Assembly: GCF_009296025.1 (NCBI RefSeq) | Contig: NZ_CP045178.1 | Coordinates: 1,240,001 to 1,304,000 of the forward strand | Direction: 5' to 3' | From: Streptomyces tsukubensis | GTDB lineage: Bacteria; Actinomycetota; Actinomycetes; Streptomycetales; Streptomycetaceae | Length of the DNA: 64,000 nt | Shown: positions 45,092 to 54,485 of the stretch, in pieces | How positions within the stretch are numbered: the first letter of the stretch is position 1 | Layout of the letters: each line of letters begins with the position of its first letter | Notes under the pieces: generated by a model | The model's input: the letters and a program-made list of their open reading frames with translations, nothing else | Database searches by the model: none | Told to the model about the DNA's origin: nothing | Translations under genes and position numbers: made by a program

Positions 45092-45328
45092 TCACGCGCC
45101 CTCCGAGCTGTCCTCCCGGGGGACGGGCTGCTCGACCAGGGCGAGGACCCGGGTCTGCATGAACCGCGCGGTGCGGACGACCGAGCCGCTCCGGGTGACT
45201 TCGCTCACTTCGACCACCCCTCTGCGGACCGCGGTCTCCACCCTCCGGCCCGCCCTGCTCGCCACCACCTCATACGTCCTGGTCGTGTCCCCCGCGTCGA
45301 CGACTATCTCTACGCGATCACCTTTCAT
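45092..45328 (-). CDS. small conserved-looking protein, unknown
   Basis: 78 residues from ATG 45328 (MKGDRVEIVVDAGDTTRTYEVV), with GGGGGATTGGGG upstream. Beta-rich, no membrane helix, Val/Arg alternation typical of a small barrel. Divergent from the Ser/Thr kinase gene at 45531. The open frame runs further upstream without a site. Confidence 0.65.
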   Translation of the reverse strand: MKGDRVEIVVDAGDTTRTYEVVASRAGRRVETAVRRGVVEVSEVTRSGSVVRTARFMQTRVLALVEQPVPREDSSEGA

Positions 45329-45530
45329 CGCCCCAATCCCCCTTCTGTGACGGATGATTGGAAACCGCCCGATCCCGGGCCCGCGGGACGTGCGATTTCC
45401 TTGACCACCCTTCAAGTTTCCCACCCGGTACTGACAATCGTTCGGTCCGTGAGGGCGCGGCCTCTGAGCACACTCGGCCGGGGAAACGTAAGCTGTGGCT
45501 CGTCAGACGGACCGGGCAGCGGGGATGGAC

Positions 45531-46931
45531 ATGGCGATGATGCGGCTCCGGCGCGAGGACCCGCGTGTCGTCGGCTCGTTCAGGCTTCACAGACGACTCG
45601 GCGCGGGCGGGATGGGCGTCGTATATCTGGGCTCCGACCGGCGCGGCCAGCGGGTCGCGCTCAAGGTGATCCGGCCGGACCTGGCCGAGGACCAGGAATT
45701 CAGGTCGCGGTTCGCGCGCGAGGTGTCCGCGGCCCGCCGGATCAGGGGCGGGTGCACGGCCAGGCTGGTCGCCGCCGATCTGGAGGCGGAGCGTCCGTGG
45801 TTCGCCACGCAGTACGTGCCCGGCCCCTCGCTGCACGACAAGGTGGCCGACGACGGCCCTCTCGCGGCCTCCGATGTCGCGGCCGTCGGCGCGGCCCTCT
45901 CCGAGGGACTGGTCGCCGTGCACGAGGCGGGTGTCGTCCACCGGGACCTCAAGCCGTCGAACATCCTGCTCTCTCCCAAGGGCCCGCGGATCATCGACTT
46001 CGGCATCGCCTGGGCGACGGGGGCGAGCACGCTCACCCACGTCGGTACGGCGGTGGGCTCCCCCGGCTTCCTCGCCCCCGAGCAGGTGCGGGGGGCCGCC
46101 GTCACGCCCGCCACGGACGTCTTCGCGCTCGGTGCCACTCTGGCGTACGCGGCCACGGCCGACTCGCCCTTCGGGCAGGGCAGTTCCGAGGTCATGCTCT
46201 ACCGGGTGGTGCACGAGGAAGCGCAGTTGCGCGGTGTGCCCGACTCACTCGCGCCTCTGGTGCGGGCCTGCCTCGCCAAGGATCCGGAGGAACGTCCCAG
46301 CACGCTCCAGCTGTCGCTGCGGCTGAAGGAGATCGCGGCCCGTGAGGGGCAGGGCCTCACCGAGCCGCGTCCGCCCGCGCAGCGCGGTGACCCGGACCGG
46401 CCGACCGGACGACTCGCCGAGCAGTACGCGGAGCAGCAGACCCAGCGGCGCCCGCAGATCACTCCCCCGCCGCGTTCCACGGCCGGTCAGGCCGCTCCGT
46501 CGTCCCGGCCGGGCTCAAGGCCGAGCGCCGCGCGGGGAACCGGGCGTTCCGGTCCGCACCCGCACACCGGGAACGGCAAGAACAGCGGCACGCGCAAGAC
46601 CGGCCGTCCCGGTGGCGCGACCGGGGCAGGAGGCCGGCCTGCCGCGCGGGGCGGCTCGGGCAGGCCAGCGCCCCGCAAGGCCTGGGCCGCACGGCGACCT
46701 GCCAACCCTCGACTGCTGCGTCAGCGGCTCACCGTCTTCGTGGTGGTGACGCTGCTCGTGGCGCTCGGCATCGCCGCGGCGCAGGGCTGCCAGGGCCCCT
46801 CGAACGGTATGGGCAAGGAGCCGTCGCGCGTCTCGCACGCGGCGCGCCTTCCCTCGCACGGCGGTACGGGGCCGGTCGGCACGTACCCGTACGCGTACTC
46901 GTATCCGGGTGTGTCGGGCCGTCAGGTCTGA
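45531..46931 (+). CDS. membrane-anchored Ser/Thr protein kinase
   Basis: 466 residues. Complete kinase domain (about 15-270): GAGGMG loop, ATP Lys in VALKVIRPDL, HRDLKPSN, IDFGIAW, APEQVRG. A long Pro/Arg/Gly-rich juxtamembrane region follows, then one transmembrane helix LLRQRLTVFVVVTLLVALGIAAAQG near 405-425 and a short outer tail with a PYAYSYPG motif. No PASTA or sensor domain. ATG 45531 has GGGGA 5 nt upstream; ATG 45525 is possible. Confidence 0.88.
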   Translation: MAMMRLRREDPRVVGSFRLHRRLGAGGMGVVYLGSDRRGQRVALKVIRPDLAEDQEFRSRFAREVSAARRIRGGCTARLVAADLEAERPWFATQYVPGPSLHDKVADDGPLAASDVAAVGAALSEGLVAVHEAGVVHRDLKPSNILLSPKGPRIIDFGIAWATGASTLTHVGTAVGSPGFLAPEQVRGAAVTPATDVFALGATLAYAATADSPFGQGSSEVMLYRVVHEEAQLRGVPDSLAPLVRACLAKDPEERPSTLQLSLRLKEIAAREGQGLTEPRPPAQRGDPDRPTGRLAEQYAEQQTQRRPQITPPPRSTAGQAAPSSRPGSRPSAARGTGRSGPHPHTGNGKNSGTRKTGRPGGATGAGGRPAARGGSGRPAPRKAWAARRPANPRLLRQRLTVFVVVTLLVALGIAAAQGCQGPSNGMGKEPSRVSHAARLPSHGGTGPVGTYPYAYSYPGVSGRQV

Positions 46932-47049
46932 GCGGCGGCCGGGCGGGTCTGGCCAGGGCCGGACCATCAGGTCTGGCCTCTGGCCGGGGGCCTGGCGGTC
47001 GGCCGGTCCCACGGTGGCGCCGGGTCCTCCGCCGCCCGCCTCCGGTCCC

Positions 47050-47952
47050 TCAGCCCGTCGGCCGGGTCGCGTAGAACGCCACCGCTGAGGCCGCCGCCAC
47101 ATTCAGGGAGTCCACGCCCGCGCCCATGGGGATACGGACGTGTTCGTCGGCGGCGGCGAGGGTTCCCCGCGCCAGGCCGTCGCCTTCCGTGCCGAAGACC
47201 AGGGCGAGCTTCTTCTCGTCGCGTGCGGCCAGTTCGTCGAGGGTGATCGCCCGGTCGCTGAGGCAGAGCGCGACGACCGTGAACCCCTCGGACCTCAGGA
47301 TCTCCATATCCCCAGGCCAGGAGTCGAGGCGGGTCCACGGCACGTGGAAGACGGCTCCCATGGAGACCTTCACGGACCGCCGGTAGAGCGGGTCGGCGCA
47401 GCGGGGCGTCAGCAGGACGGCGTCGACACCGAGGGCCGCCGCGTTCCTGAAGGCGGCCCCCATGTTGGCGTGGTCGACGATGTCCTCGAACACCGCCACG
47501 CGCCGCACGGGGCGCCTCCCCGCTTCGGGTGCGGACGGCTCATCGGCCGTGTCCTCGTCCATCGGGGTGTTCCGCCGGGGCACCGCCGCACTCCTGTGCA
47601 CGTCCGTGAGGAGGGAGTGCAACGGCGGCAGGGGCTCACGGTGCATGGAGGCGAGGGCGCCCCGGTGCACGTGGTAGCCGGTGATCCGCTCCGCGACAGC
47701 GGGCTCGGCGAGATGGACCGGGGCCGCTGTCTCCTCGATGACATCGCGCATCACCTCGGTCCACTTCTCGGTGAGCAGCATCGAGCGCATCGCGTAGCCC
47801 GCCCGGAGGGCCCGGCGGATGACCTTCTCGCCCTCGGCGATGAAGAGGCCCTCCTCGGGCTCGCGGCGGCGGCGCAGTTCCACGTCGGTGAGGCCGGTGT
47901 AGTCGTGCAGCCCGGGATCGTCCGGGTCGTCGACGCGCTGGAGTTCAGCCAC
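47050..47952 (-). CDS. TrmH/SpoU-family RNA 2'-O-methyltransferase
   Basis: 300 residues. N-terminal substrate-binding domain (FIAEGEKVIRRALRAGYAMRSML), SPOUT knot domain with motif 1 VAVFEDIVDHANMGAAFRNAAALG, motif 2 LVFGTEGDGLARGTL and motif 3 IPMGAGVDSLNVAAASAVAFY. A roughly 25-residue acidic insert (NTPMDEDTADEPSAPEAG) splits the two domains. Target RNA unknown. Confidence 0.9.
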   Translation of the reverse strand: MAELQRVDDPDDPGLHDYTGLTDVELRRRREPEEGLFIAEGEKVIRRALRAGYAMRSMLLTEKWTEVMRDVIEETAAPVHLAEPAVAERITGYHVHRGALASMHREPLPPLHSLLTDVHRSAAVPRRNTPMDEDTADEPSAPEAGRRPVRRVAVFEDIVDHANMGAAFRNAAALGVDAVLLTPRCADPLYRRSVKVSMGAVFHVPWTRLDSWPGDMEILRSEGFTVVALCLSDRAITLDELAARDEKKLALVFGTEGDGLARGTLAAADEHVRIPMGAGVDSLNVAAASAVAFYATRPTG

Positions 47953-47969
47953 GGTGGAACCACCTTGTC

Positions 47970-47987
47970 GTCTGCGTCTGCGTCTGC
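47970..47987. repeat. three GTCTGC hexamers before the TrmH-type gene
   Basis: GTCTGC occurs three times in tandem, 18 bp upstream of the ATG at 47952. It resembles the GTCTGCC heptamers at 49460. Confidence 0.8.
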
Positions 47988-48017
47988 GTCTTCACTTGTT
48001 GTGCTCGCTTGCCGTGT

Positions 48018-49253
48018 TCAGTGGTGCTCGCCGACGCCGACCACGTCGCCGATGACGACGACAGCCGGCGGGCGGACGTCCTCGGCCCGCGCGGTCGCCG
48101 CGACCGTCTCCAGGGTGGCGTCCACGCGGCGCTGGGCCGCCGTGGTGCCCTCCTGCACGAGGGCGACCGGGGTACTCGGTGCTTTGCCGTGCCGGATGAG
48201 CGCGTCGGCTATCGCGCCGATCTTGTCGACGCCCATGAGGACGACGAGGGTGCCGCGCAGGGCACCGAGCGCCGACCAGTCGACGAGTGAGCGCGGGTCG
48301 TCGGGTGCCACATGCCCGCTGACCACGGTGAACTCATGGGCGACGCCTCGGTGGGTGACCGGGATGCCCGCCGCGCCAGGGACGCTGATCGAACTGGAGA
48401 TACCCGGCACGACCGTGCACGCGATACCCGCCTCCGCCAGTGCCTGGGCCTCTTCCATCCCCCGGCCGAAGACGAACGGGTCACCGCCCTTGAGCCGTAC
48501 GACGGCCTTGCCCGCCTTCGCGTGCTCGATGAGGGCGTTGTTGATGGCCTCCTGGGCCATGAAACGGCCGTAGGGGATCTTCGCCGCGTCGATGACCTCG
48601 ACGTGCGGCGGAAGTTCCGCGAGCAGGTCGCGGGGGCCGAGCCGGTCGGCGATGACCACGTCGGCCTCGGCGAGGAGCCTGCGGCCTCGCACGGTGATCA
48701 GGTCGGGGTCGCCGGGGCCGCCGCCGACGAGGGCGACCCCCGCGGTCCGCTCCCTGTGGTGCGGTGCGACGAGGGTCCCGTCACTCAGCCCGGCCACGAC
48801 GGCGTCCCTGATGGCCGCCGTGCGACGGGGGTCGCGGCCGCCGGCCGCACTGGTGAGGACAGCGACGGTGACGCCTTCGCTGCGTCCGGTGGCGGGGGTC
48901 CACGCGGTGGCCCGGTCCGCGTCGTCGCTGCGCACGCACCAGACGCGGTACTGCTCCGCCTCGGCGGACGCGGCGGCGTTGGCCCGTGCGTCGGGGGTCG
49001 CGACCAGCGCGTACCACGCGTCCGCCAGGTCTCCCCGAGCGTAGGGGCGCCGCTCCCAGCGGATCTCCCCGGCCTCGGCCATCGCCTCTACGGACGGGGT
49101 CGCGGTGGGCGAGACGAGCACGATGTCCGCTCCCGCCGCGATCAGCGCGGGCAGCCTGCGCTGCGCCACCTGGCCACCGCCGAGTACGACGACCCGCCGT
49201 CCGGCGAGGCGGAGTCCGACGGGGTAGGCGGGGTGGTCGGCGGGGACGGCCAT
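48018..49253 (-). CDS. cobA: uroporphyrinogen-III C-methyltransferase fused to precorrin-2 dehydrogenase
   Basis: 411 residues. N-terminal NAD-binding dehydrogenase domain (VVVLGGGQVAQRRLPALI), C-terminal SAM-dependent methylase from about 160 (GVALVGGGPGDPDLITVRGRRLLAEADVVIADRL, VVRLKGGDPFVFGRGMEEA). Makes precorrin-2, the branch point to vitamin B12 and siroheme. The linker and the CysG middle domain look reduced compared with E. coli CysG (457). ATG 49253 with AAGGAG upstream. Confidence 0.9.
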   Translation of the reverse strand: MAVPADHPAYPVGLRLAGRRVVVLGGGQVAQRRLPALIAAGADIVLVSPTATPSVEAMAEAGEIRWERRPYARGDLADAWYALVATPDARANAAASAEAEQYRVWCVRSDDADRATAWTPATGRSEGVTVAVLTSAAGGRDPRRTAAIRDAVVAGLSDGTLVAPHHRERTAGVALVGGGPGDPDLITVRGRRLLAEADVVIADRLGPRDLLAELPPHVEVIDAAKIPYGRFMAQEAINNALIEHAKAGKAVVRLKGGDPFVFGRGMEEAQALAEAGIACTVVPGISSSISVPGAAGIPVTHRGVAHEFTVVSGHVAPDDPRSLVDWSALGALRGTLVVLMGVDKIGAIADALIRHGKAPSTPVALVQEGTTAAQRRVDATLETVAATARAEDVRPPAVVVIGDVVGVGEHH

Positions 49254-49561
49254 GGCGGGGCTGCTCCTTGAGCGGGGGGGGCGGGGAACCGGCCGCTGCG
49301 TCGGTGGAGCGGCGTCGCGGCCCCTGGCGCCCGCGCACCGGACTCTGTGCGGCCGGGCCGGGGACTGCGGCGTCCACGATACGGGGAGGTGCGGGCCGTG
49401 TGGTGTGCGGCCCGTCACCCCGCGTCCGTTCCCTGCCAGGTCGGGACGTACTCGTGCCCGTCTGCCGTCTGCCGTCTGCCGTCTGCCGTCTGCCGTCTGC
49501 CGTCTTACATCTGCCGCCCGCCGCTTCCCGCTTCCCGCTTCCCGCTTCCCGGTCGGGCGTA
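49254..49561. other. 308-bp gap between cobA and the DHFR-like gene
   Basis: No gene. The first 200 bp are unremarkable GC-rich sequence; the rest is the heptamer array at 49460-49550, which ends 11 bp before the stop codon of the DHFR-like gene. Confidence 0.5.
49460..49550. repeat. heptanucleotide array, 13 units in phase
   Basis: Six GTCTGCC units (49460-49501), then GTCTTAC, ATCTGCC, GCCCGCC, then four GCTTCCC units (49523-49550), all in one 7-bp register. On the minus strand the main unit reads GGCAGAC. Confidence 0.93.
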
Positions 49562-50182
49562 CTACTCCTCTGTCAGGGCGTAGCTGCCGAACGTGGGTGC
49601 GCCCTCGCGCTCGTAGGTACTGATCACGACGCCCCTGGATGTGGTCGTGCTCTGCTGGAGCCGGAAGGCGGTGGGCAGGGTCGTGCCGGTGAAGAGCCGC
49701 TTTCCCGCGCCGACGGCGACCGGGAAGACGAGCAGGTTGAGGCTGTCCACGAGACCGGCGGCGAGCAGGCTGGCGGCTAGGGCTCCGCTGCCGTGGATCT
49801 GGAGCTCTCTGCCGGGGCGTGCCTTCAACGTCGCCACCTCGGCCTCCGTGTTCCTGCCGAGCCTGGTCGTGCCGGTCCATTCGGGCAGTTCCTCGCCGGT
49901 CGTGGCGACGTACTTCGGCAGGGAGTTCAGCCGGGAGGCGATCGGGTCGGCGGGATCGGTGACCTTGGGCCAGTGCGCGGCGAAGATGTCGTACGTCCTG
50001 CGGCCGAGCAGGAACGCGTCGGCCCGGTCGAAGACGGCTGTCGCGAAAGCGCCGAAGTCCTGATCACCGTAGGGCACCGACCAGCCGCCCGAAGTGAAGC
50101 CCCCCTCGGGGTCCTCGTCGGGTCCGCCGGGCCCCTGATACACACCGTCGAGTGTCAGGAAGGTGGTGAGGGTGAGTCTCAT
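49562..50182 (-). CDS. dihydrofolate reductase-fold (RibD C-terminal-like) protein
   Basis: 206 residues. MRLTLTTFLTLDGVYQGPGGPDEDPEGGF at the start, FLLGRRTYDIFAAHWP and IHGSGALAASLLAAGLVDSLNLLVFPV are the usual signatures of this widespread family of flavin or nicotinamide reductases. True substrate unknown; it does not replace DHFR. It shares direction with the cob genes but probably is not a corrinoid enzyme. Confidence 0.85.
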   Translation of the reverse strand: MRLTLTTFLTLDGVYQGPGGPDEDPEGGFTSGGWSVPYGDQDFGAFATAVFDRADAFLLGRRTYDIFAAHWPKVTDPADPIASRLNSLPKYVATTGEELPEWTGTTRLGRNTEAEVATLKARPGRELQIHGSGALAASLLAAGLVDSLNLLVFPVAVGAGKRLFTGTTLPTAFRLQQSTTTSRGVVISTYEREGAPTFGSYALTEE

Positions 50183-50288
50183 GGCCGTACTCCCGCGTCA
50201 GGTGAACCGTCATGAAGGGGGACCCGGGCGACGTGCGGAACTCATCGGTCGAAAGCCTCGGCTTCCTCCCGATGAGTCCGCCACCTGA

Positions 50289-53200
50289 CTACTTCTCGGT
50301 GACCCCCGCCGAGTCGAAGGTCGCCACCTCGTGCATGGCGCGGGCGGCGCTCTGCACGATGGGCAGCGCCAGCAGGGCGCCCGTGCCCTCACCGAGGCGC
50401 AGGTCCAGATCGACCAGCGGGCGCAGCCCCAGTGTGTTCAGAGCCGCGACATGGCCGGGTTCCGCGCTGCGGTGCCCCGCGATGCAGGCGGCGAGGACCT
50501 CGGGGGCGATGGCTCGGGCCGCCAGAGCCGACGCGCCCGCGCTGACGCCGTCGAGGATCACCGGGGTACGCAGCGAGGCCCCGCCGAGCAGCAGGCCGAC
50601 CATGGCCGCGTGCTCAAGACCGCCGACGGCCGCGAGTACGCCGATGGGGTCGCTCCTGTCGGGCCTGTGGAGGTCCAGGGCGCGGCGGATGACATCGATC
50701 TTGTGGGCGTGCATCTCGTCGTTGATGCCGGTACCCCTGCCGGTGACCTCCGCCGGGTCGGTGTCGGTGAAGACGGAGATCAGCGCGGCCGACGCGGTGG
50801 TGTTGGCGATGCCCATCTCACCGGTGATCAGCGCCTTGTTCCCCGCCGCCACCAGATCGCGGGCGGTCTCGATACCCACCTCGATGGCGGACTGGACCTC
50901 CTCACGGGTCAGCGCGGGACCCTGGGTCATGTCCGCGGTGCCTGCCCTGACCTTGCGGGGCAGCAGGCCGGGGGTGGCGGGGAGGTCGGAGGCCACACCG
51001 ACATCGACGATGCAGACCTCGGCGCCCACCTGGTTGGCGAAGGCGTTGCAGACCGCTCCGCCGCCGAGGAAGTTGGCGACCATCTGCGCCGTCACCTCCT
51101 GGGGCCAGGCGGTGACCCCCTGGGCGTGCACCCCGTGGTCACCCGCGAAGATCGCGACGGAGGCGGGCTCAGGGATCGGCGGAGGACACATCCGCGACAA
51201 CCCGCTGAGCTGCGCGGAGATGATCTCCAGCATCCCGAGCGCGCCCGAAGGCTTCGTCATGCGCTTCTGGCGCTCCCATGCCTCACCGAGCGCCTTGGCG
51301 TCCAGCGGGCGGATGTTGGAGATCGTCTCGGCCAGCAGATCGTGCGGGGCCTCACCGGGCAGGGCGCGCCTGCCGTACGTCTCCTCGTGCACGACCCAGG
51401 AGAGCGGCCTGCGTTTGGACCAGCCCGCCTGCATCAGCTCGGGCTCGTCGGGGAACTCGTCCACGTAGCCCACGCACAAGTAGGCGACGACCTCCAGGTG
51501 CTCGGGCAGTCCGAGCTCTCGGACCATTTCCCGCTCGTCGAAGAAGCTGACCCAGCCGACGCCGAGCCCTTCCGCCCGTGCGGCCAGCCACAGATTCTCG
51601 ACGGCGAGCGCCGAGGAGTAGGGGGCCATCTGCGGCTGGGTGTGCCTGCCGAGTGTGTGCCTGCCGCCCCTGGTGGGGTCGGCGGTGACGACGATGTTGA
51701 CCGGGGTGTCGAGTATGGCCTCGATCTTCATCTGCTTGAACTGCTTCGCCCGCCCCTTGGGCAGGGACTTGGCGTAGGCGTCACGCTGGCGTACGGCCAG
51801 TTCGTGCATGGCGCGCCGGGTGTCGGCCGAGCGGATGACGACGAAGTCCCAGGGCTGCGAGTGCCCGACGCTCGGCGCGGTGTGCGCCGCCTCCAGTACC
51901 CGCAGCAGGACGTCGTGGGGGATGGGGTCGGGGCGAAAACCGTTGCGGATGTCGCGGCGTTCGCGCATCACACGGAGCACCGCCTCGCGCTCCGCCTCGG
52001 CGTACCCCGGGGCGGCGGGCGTCAGGGCGACGGCGGGCCCGGTCTCGTCCTGGTCCTCGGCCGCCAGGTCTTCGGCGCGGTCCTGCACCTGATCCTGGGC
52101 CGGCTCCGGTGCCTGGGCCGTTCCCTCTTCCGGCCTGGTGCCTTCGGGAGCGGTGGCGCTGCTCGCCGGGGCCTCGGTCGCCGGTGACGCGGTCACCGGT
52201 GCGGCGGGCTCGTCCGCGTCGTCGGTGAGCGCCTGGACCTCTGTCCCGGCCGGGCCGGTCGTGTCGGTGTCGGGGGCCGTGGATGCCGCCTCGGTCGCGG
52301 GGTGGTCTCCCGTCGTCGGCGCGACGCCGGGCGGGGTGGGCCGGAGGGGGACGGGCTGGGAAGGCACCGCTTCGGCGGCGGTGTCCTCCTGCGTCGGGGC
52401 GAGGTGAGAGGCCATGGCGATCGGTTCGAACGGGGCGGCGGGCGCCGGGACGGTGGGCTGGGGTGACGGGGCGCCTGAGGTCGTCGGCGCGGGCCAGGCG
52501 GGCGCCGGTCCCGGGGCTCCCGGCAGGATCGTCGCGCTGTCTGCCAAGGGCGCGACGCCGGAGGGCTCCGCGGGGACCGTGGGCGCTTGATCGAGTACGG
52601 CTCCCTGGACGGGGGCCTCGGCGGCGCCCGTCTCGGCGGCGGGGGCCGCTACCAAGGGCTCCGCCGGGGCGGATTCCGGTGCGACGGGCTCGGATGCGGC
52701 GGATTCCGGTGTCGCGGGCTCAGATGTGGCGGGCTCAGATGTGGCCGGTTCCACCGGGGTGGCTTCTGCCGTCGAGGTGGCTACGGCCGTCGTCTCCGGG
52801 TCGGCGGCTTCACCTGTCGGCGTGGCCTCGGCCACAGACGGGGTCACCACGTTCTCCGTGGCGGGCTCAGCGGCTTCCTGGGGCTGGAGGGCTTCCGGGG
52901 TGGCCTCGGCGGCTTCCCGTGCGTCAGGCGAGCCAGGGGCCCCGGGAACTTCCGGGGCCACCGGGGCCTGGGCGGCTTCCGCGGCCTGCGTCACGGTCGG
53001 CGCCGCATCCGACGGAACTTCCGCCTCCGCCGCGACGGGCTCCGCTCCGGGGGCCGAGGGACCCGAGGGAACGGGGCTCTGCGCGGGCACGGCCTCGGCT
53101 GGGGCGGCCTCCGCTGGATGTGGCTGCGCGGGGACGGACTCCGCCGCGACGGACTCCGCCTCGACGGGCGTCGCCCCCGCAACGGTCGCCTCCGGCGCGG

Positions 53201-54485
53201 GCCGTTGCTCACCGGCCTCGGACGGGTCCTGGCCAACGGGCGTGACCAGGCCGTCGGTGTCCGGGGCCGCGGCCCCGGCGACCGGCTCGGTCACCCCGGG
53301 GCGCGGGCCGGTCGGAACCTCGCCCGCGACCCGTACGAACTGCCCCTCGGGGGCGGAACCAGGCGCCACGACGGTCGGGTTGAAGCCCGCCTCCAAGGGC
53401 ACCTCCGACGCCTCCGGCACCGTGGCCTCTACAGCGGTGTGTGCGGCGACGGCTTGTACGGCGGGGTCCCCGGGAATCGCTCCGGGATCCTGAGCCGCCT
53501 CCCCCGGTGCCCCCTCGGTCAATCGCCGGTCGGAGTCGGAGGCGGAGGCGGACGAGGTGCCGTCCGCCGAAGGGTCCGAGGCCTCTGGTGCCCCCGTGAC
53601 GTCCGGGGCGACCGTTTCTGCCGGTACGGAAGTTGCCCGCACGGCCCCCTCCGGTACGGCGGCACCCGGCACGGCGGCCGCATCGGCTGACGGCTCATCG
53701 GCTGCTGACGTATCGGGGCCCTGCCGGGTGGCGCCCCAAGGGACACCGCCCTGCGGCGGGATCTCGCCGAGTTGGGGACCGGGGAGCGCGTCGGTGCCCC
53801 CGGAGGGCGCGTCGAAGTACTCGGGTCCCGGCGCGGGCGCGGCGGCGGTCTGCCTGGCGGCCGCGGGCATCGCGGGGGTCCGCATCTGCTGCGGGGCGCC
53901 GGCCGGGCCCCGGTCGGCGAGCGAACGCACGGGGCTCGCGGTCATGTCGGGCAGCGGCGGGCCCATGTGCAGGGGCCGGCGCGCGGGGGCGGGCTGGGGC
54001 GCGGGGGCACGGACGGCCGTCAGGTCCACGGAGCCGCTGTCGCGCCCGTCGGTCTCGTGCGGGCCGGGTACGTGGGCCGCCGCCTCGGTGGCGCTCCGGG
54101 GGGCACTCCCCTCGTCCGCCTCGTCGTACGCGCCCGCCCGGTCCTTGGCGCCAACCTGGCTGTACGCACCCGTCCCGTCATGTCCGGGGGCCGACTGCTC
54201 GTAGGACGCGGCCGGGGGTGTGTGGGCCGGGGCGTGGCCGGGCGACGGCACCGATGGGACCGGGCCCGACTGCTGCGCGGAGGCGGCCATCACGGGCTGC
54301 GCCTCGGTCCACGCGCCCTGGCCGCCCGGCATGAACAGCAGGTCGTCGTCGTCCGCCGGTGGTTCGGGTGCGTTCTCGGAGGGGTCGAGGTAGGTGTACG
54401 TACCGGGTGCGGCAGCGCCCGGCCGGTCCACCACGCCTGCGTTCTCCGGCAATCCCTCGCCCGGGATCCGGCCGGTGTCGGTCAT
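50289..54485 (-). CDS. cobT: BluB-CobT fusion with 830-residue disordered N-terminus
   Basis: 1398 residues. Residues 1-830 are Pro/Ala/Thr/Glu-rich and low-complexity, with near-repeats such as PATSEPATSEPATPESA. Residues about 835-1055 are a nitroreductase-fold BluB domain (RDIRNGFRPDPIPHDVLLRVLEAAHTAPSVGHSQPWDFVVI, YSSALAVENLWLAARAEGLGVGWVSFF) that makes 5,6-dimethylbenzimidazole. Residues 1055-1398 are CobT, which attaches it to ribose 5-phosphate; the catalytic Glu lies in LRLGEGTGALL. Both steps of lower-ligand activation are joined. ATG 54485 with GAGGGG. Confidence 0.9.
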   Translation of the reverse strand: MTDTGRIPGEGLPENAGVVDRPGAAAPGTYTYLDPSENAPEPPADDDDLLFMPGGQGAWTEAQPVMAASAQQSGPVPSVPSPGHAPAHTPPAASYEQSAPGHDGTGAYSQVGAKDRAGAYDEADEGSAPRSATEAAAHVPGPHETDGRDSGSVDLTAVRAPAPQPAPARRPLHMGPPLPDMTASPVRSLADRGPAGAPQQMRTPAMPAAARQTAAAPAPGPEYFDAPSGGTDALPGPQLGEIPPQGGVPWGATRQGPDTSAADEPSADAAAVPGAAVPEGAVRATSVPAETVAPDVTGAPEASDPSADGTSSASASDSDRRLTEGAPGEAAQDPGAIPGDPAVQAVAAHTAVEATVPEASEVPLEAGFNPTVVAPGSAPEGQFVRVAGEVPTGPRPGVTEPVAGAAAPDTDGLVTPVGQDPSEAGEQRPAPEATVAGATPVEAESVAAESVPAQPHPAEAAPAEAVPAQSPVPSGPSAPGAEPVAAEAEVPSDAAPTVTQAAEAAQAPVAPEVPGAPGSPDAREAAEATPEALQPQEAAEPATENVVTPSVAEATPTGEAADPETTAVATSTAEATPVEPATSEPATSEPATPESAASEPVAPESAPAEPLVAAPAAETGAAEAPVQGAVLDQAPTVPAEPSGVAPLADSATILPGAPGPAPAWPAPTTSGAPSPQPTVPAPAAPFEPIAMASHLAPTQEDTAAEAVPSQPVPLRPTPPGVAPTTGDHPATEAASTAPDTDTTGPAGTEVQALTDDADEPAAPVTASPATEAPASSATAPEGTRPEEGTAQAPEPAQDQVQDRAEDLAAEDQDETGPAVALTPAAPGYAEAEREAVLRVMRERRDIRNGFRPDPIPHDVLLRVLEAAHTAPSVGHSQPWDFVVIRSADTRRAMHELAVRQRDAYAKSLPKGRAKQFKQMKIEAILDTPVNIVVTADPTRGGRHTLGRHTQPQMAPYSSALAVENLWLAARAEGLGVGWVSFFDEREMVRELGLPEHLEVVAYLCVGYVDEFPDEPELMQAGWSKRRPLSWVVHEETYGRRALPGEAPHDLLAETISNIRPLDAKALGEAWERQKRMTKPSGALGMLEIISAQLSGLSRMCPPPIPEPASVAIFAGDHGVHAQGVTAWPQEVTAQMVANFLGGGAVCNAFANQVGAEVCIVDVGVASDLPATPGLLPRKVRAGTADMTQGPALTREEVQSAIEVGIETARDLVAAGNKALITGEMGIANTTASAALISVFTDTDPAEVTGRGTGINDEMHAHKIDVIRRALDLHRPDRSDPIGVLAAVGGLEHAAMVGLLLGGASLRTPVILDGVSAGASALAARAIAPEVLAACIAGHRSAEPGHVAALNTLGLRPLVDLDLRLGEGTGALLALPIVQSAARAMHEVATFDSAGVTEK

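Noticed and set aside
50331..52187. 618-codon plus-strand frame opposite the BluB-CobT gene
   Set aside because: Mirror of the CobT and BluB domains with no family features of its own. The same holds for frames at 52587-53690 and 54766-55602.
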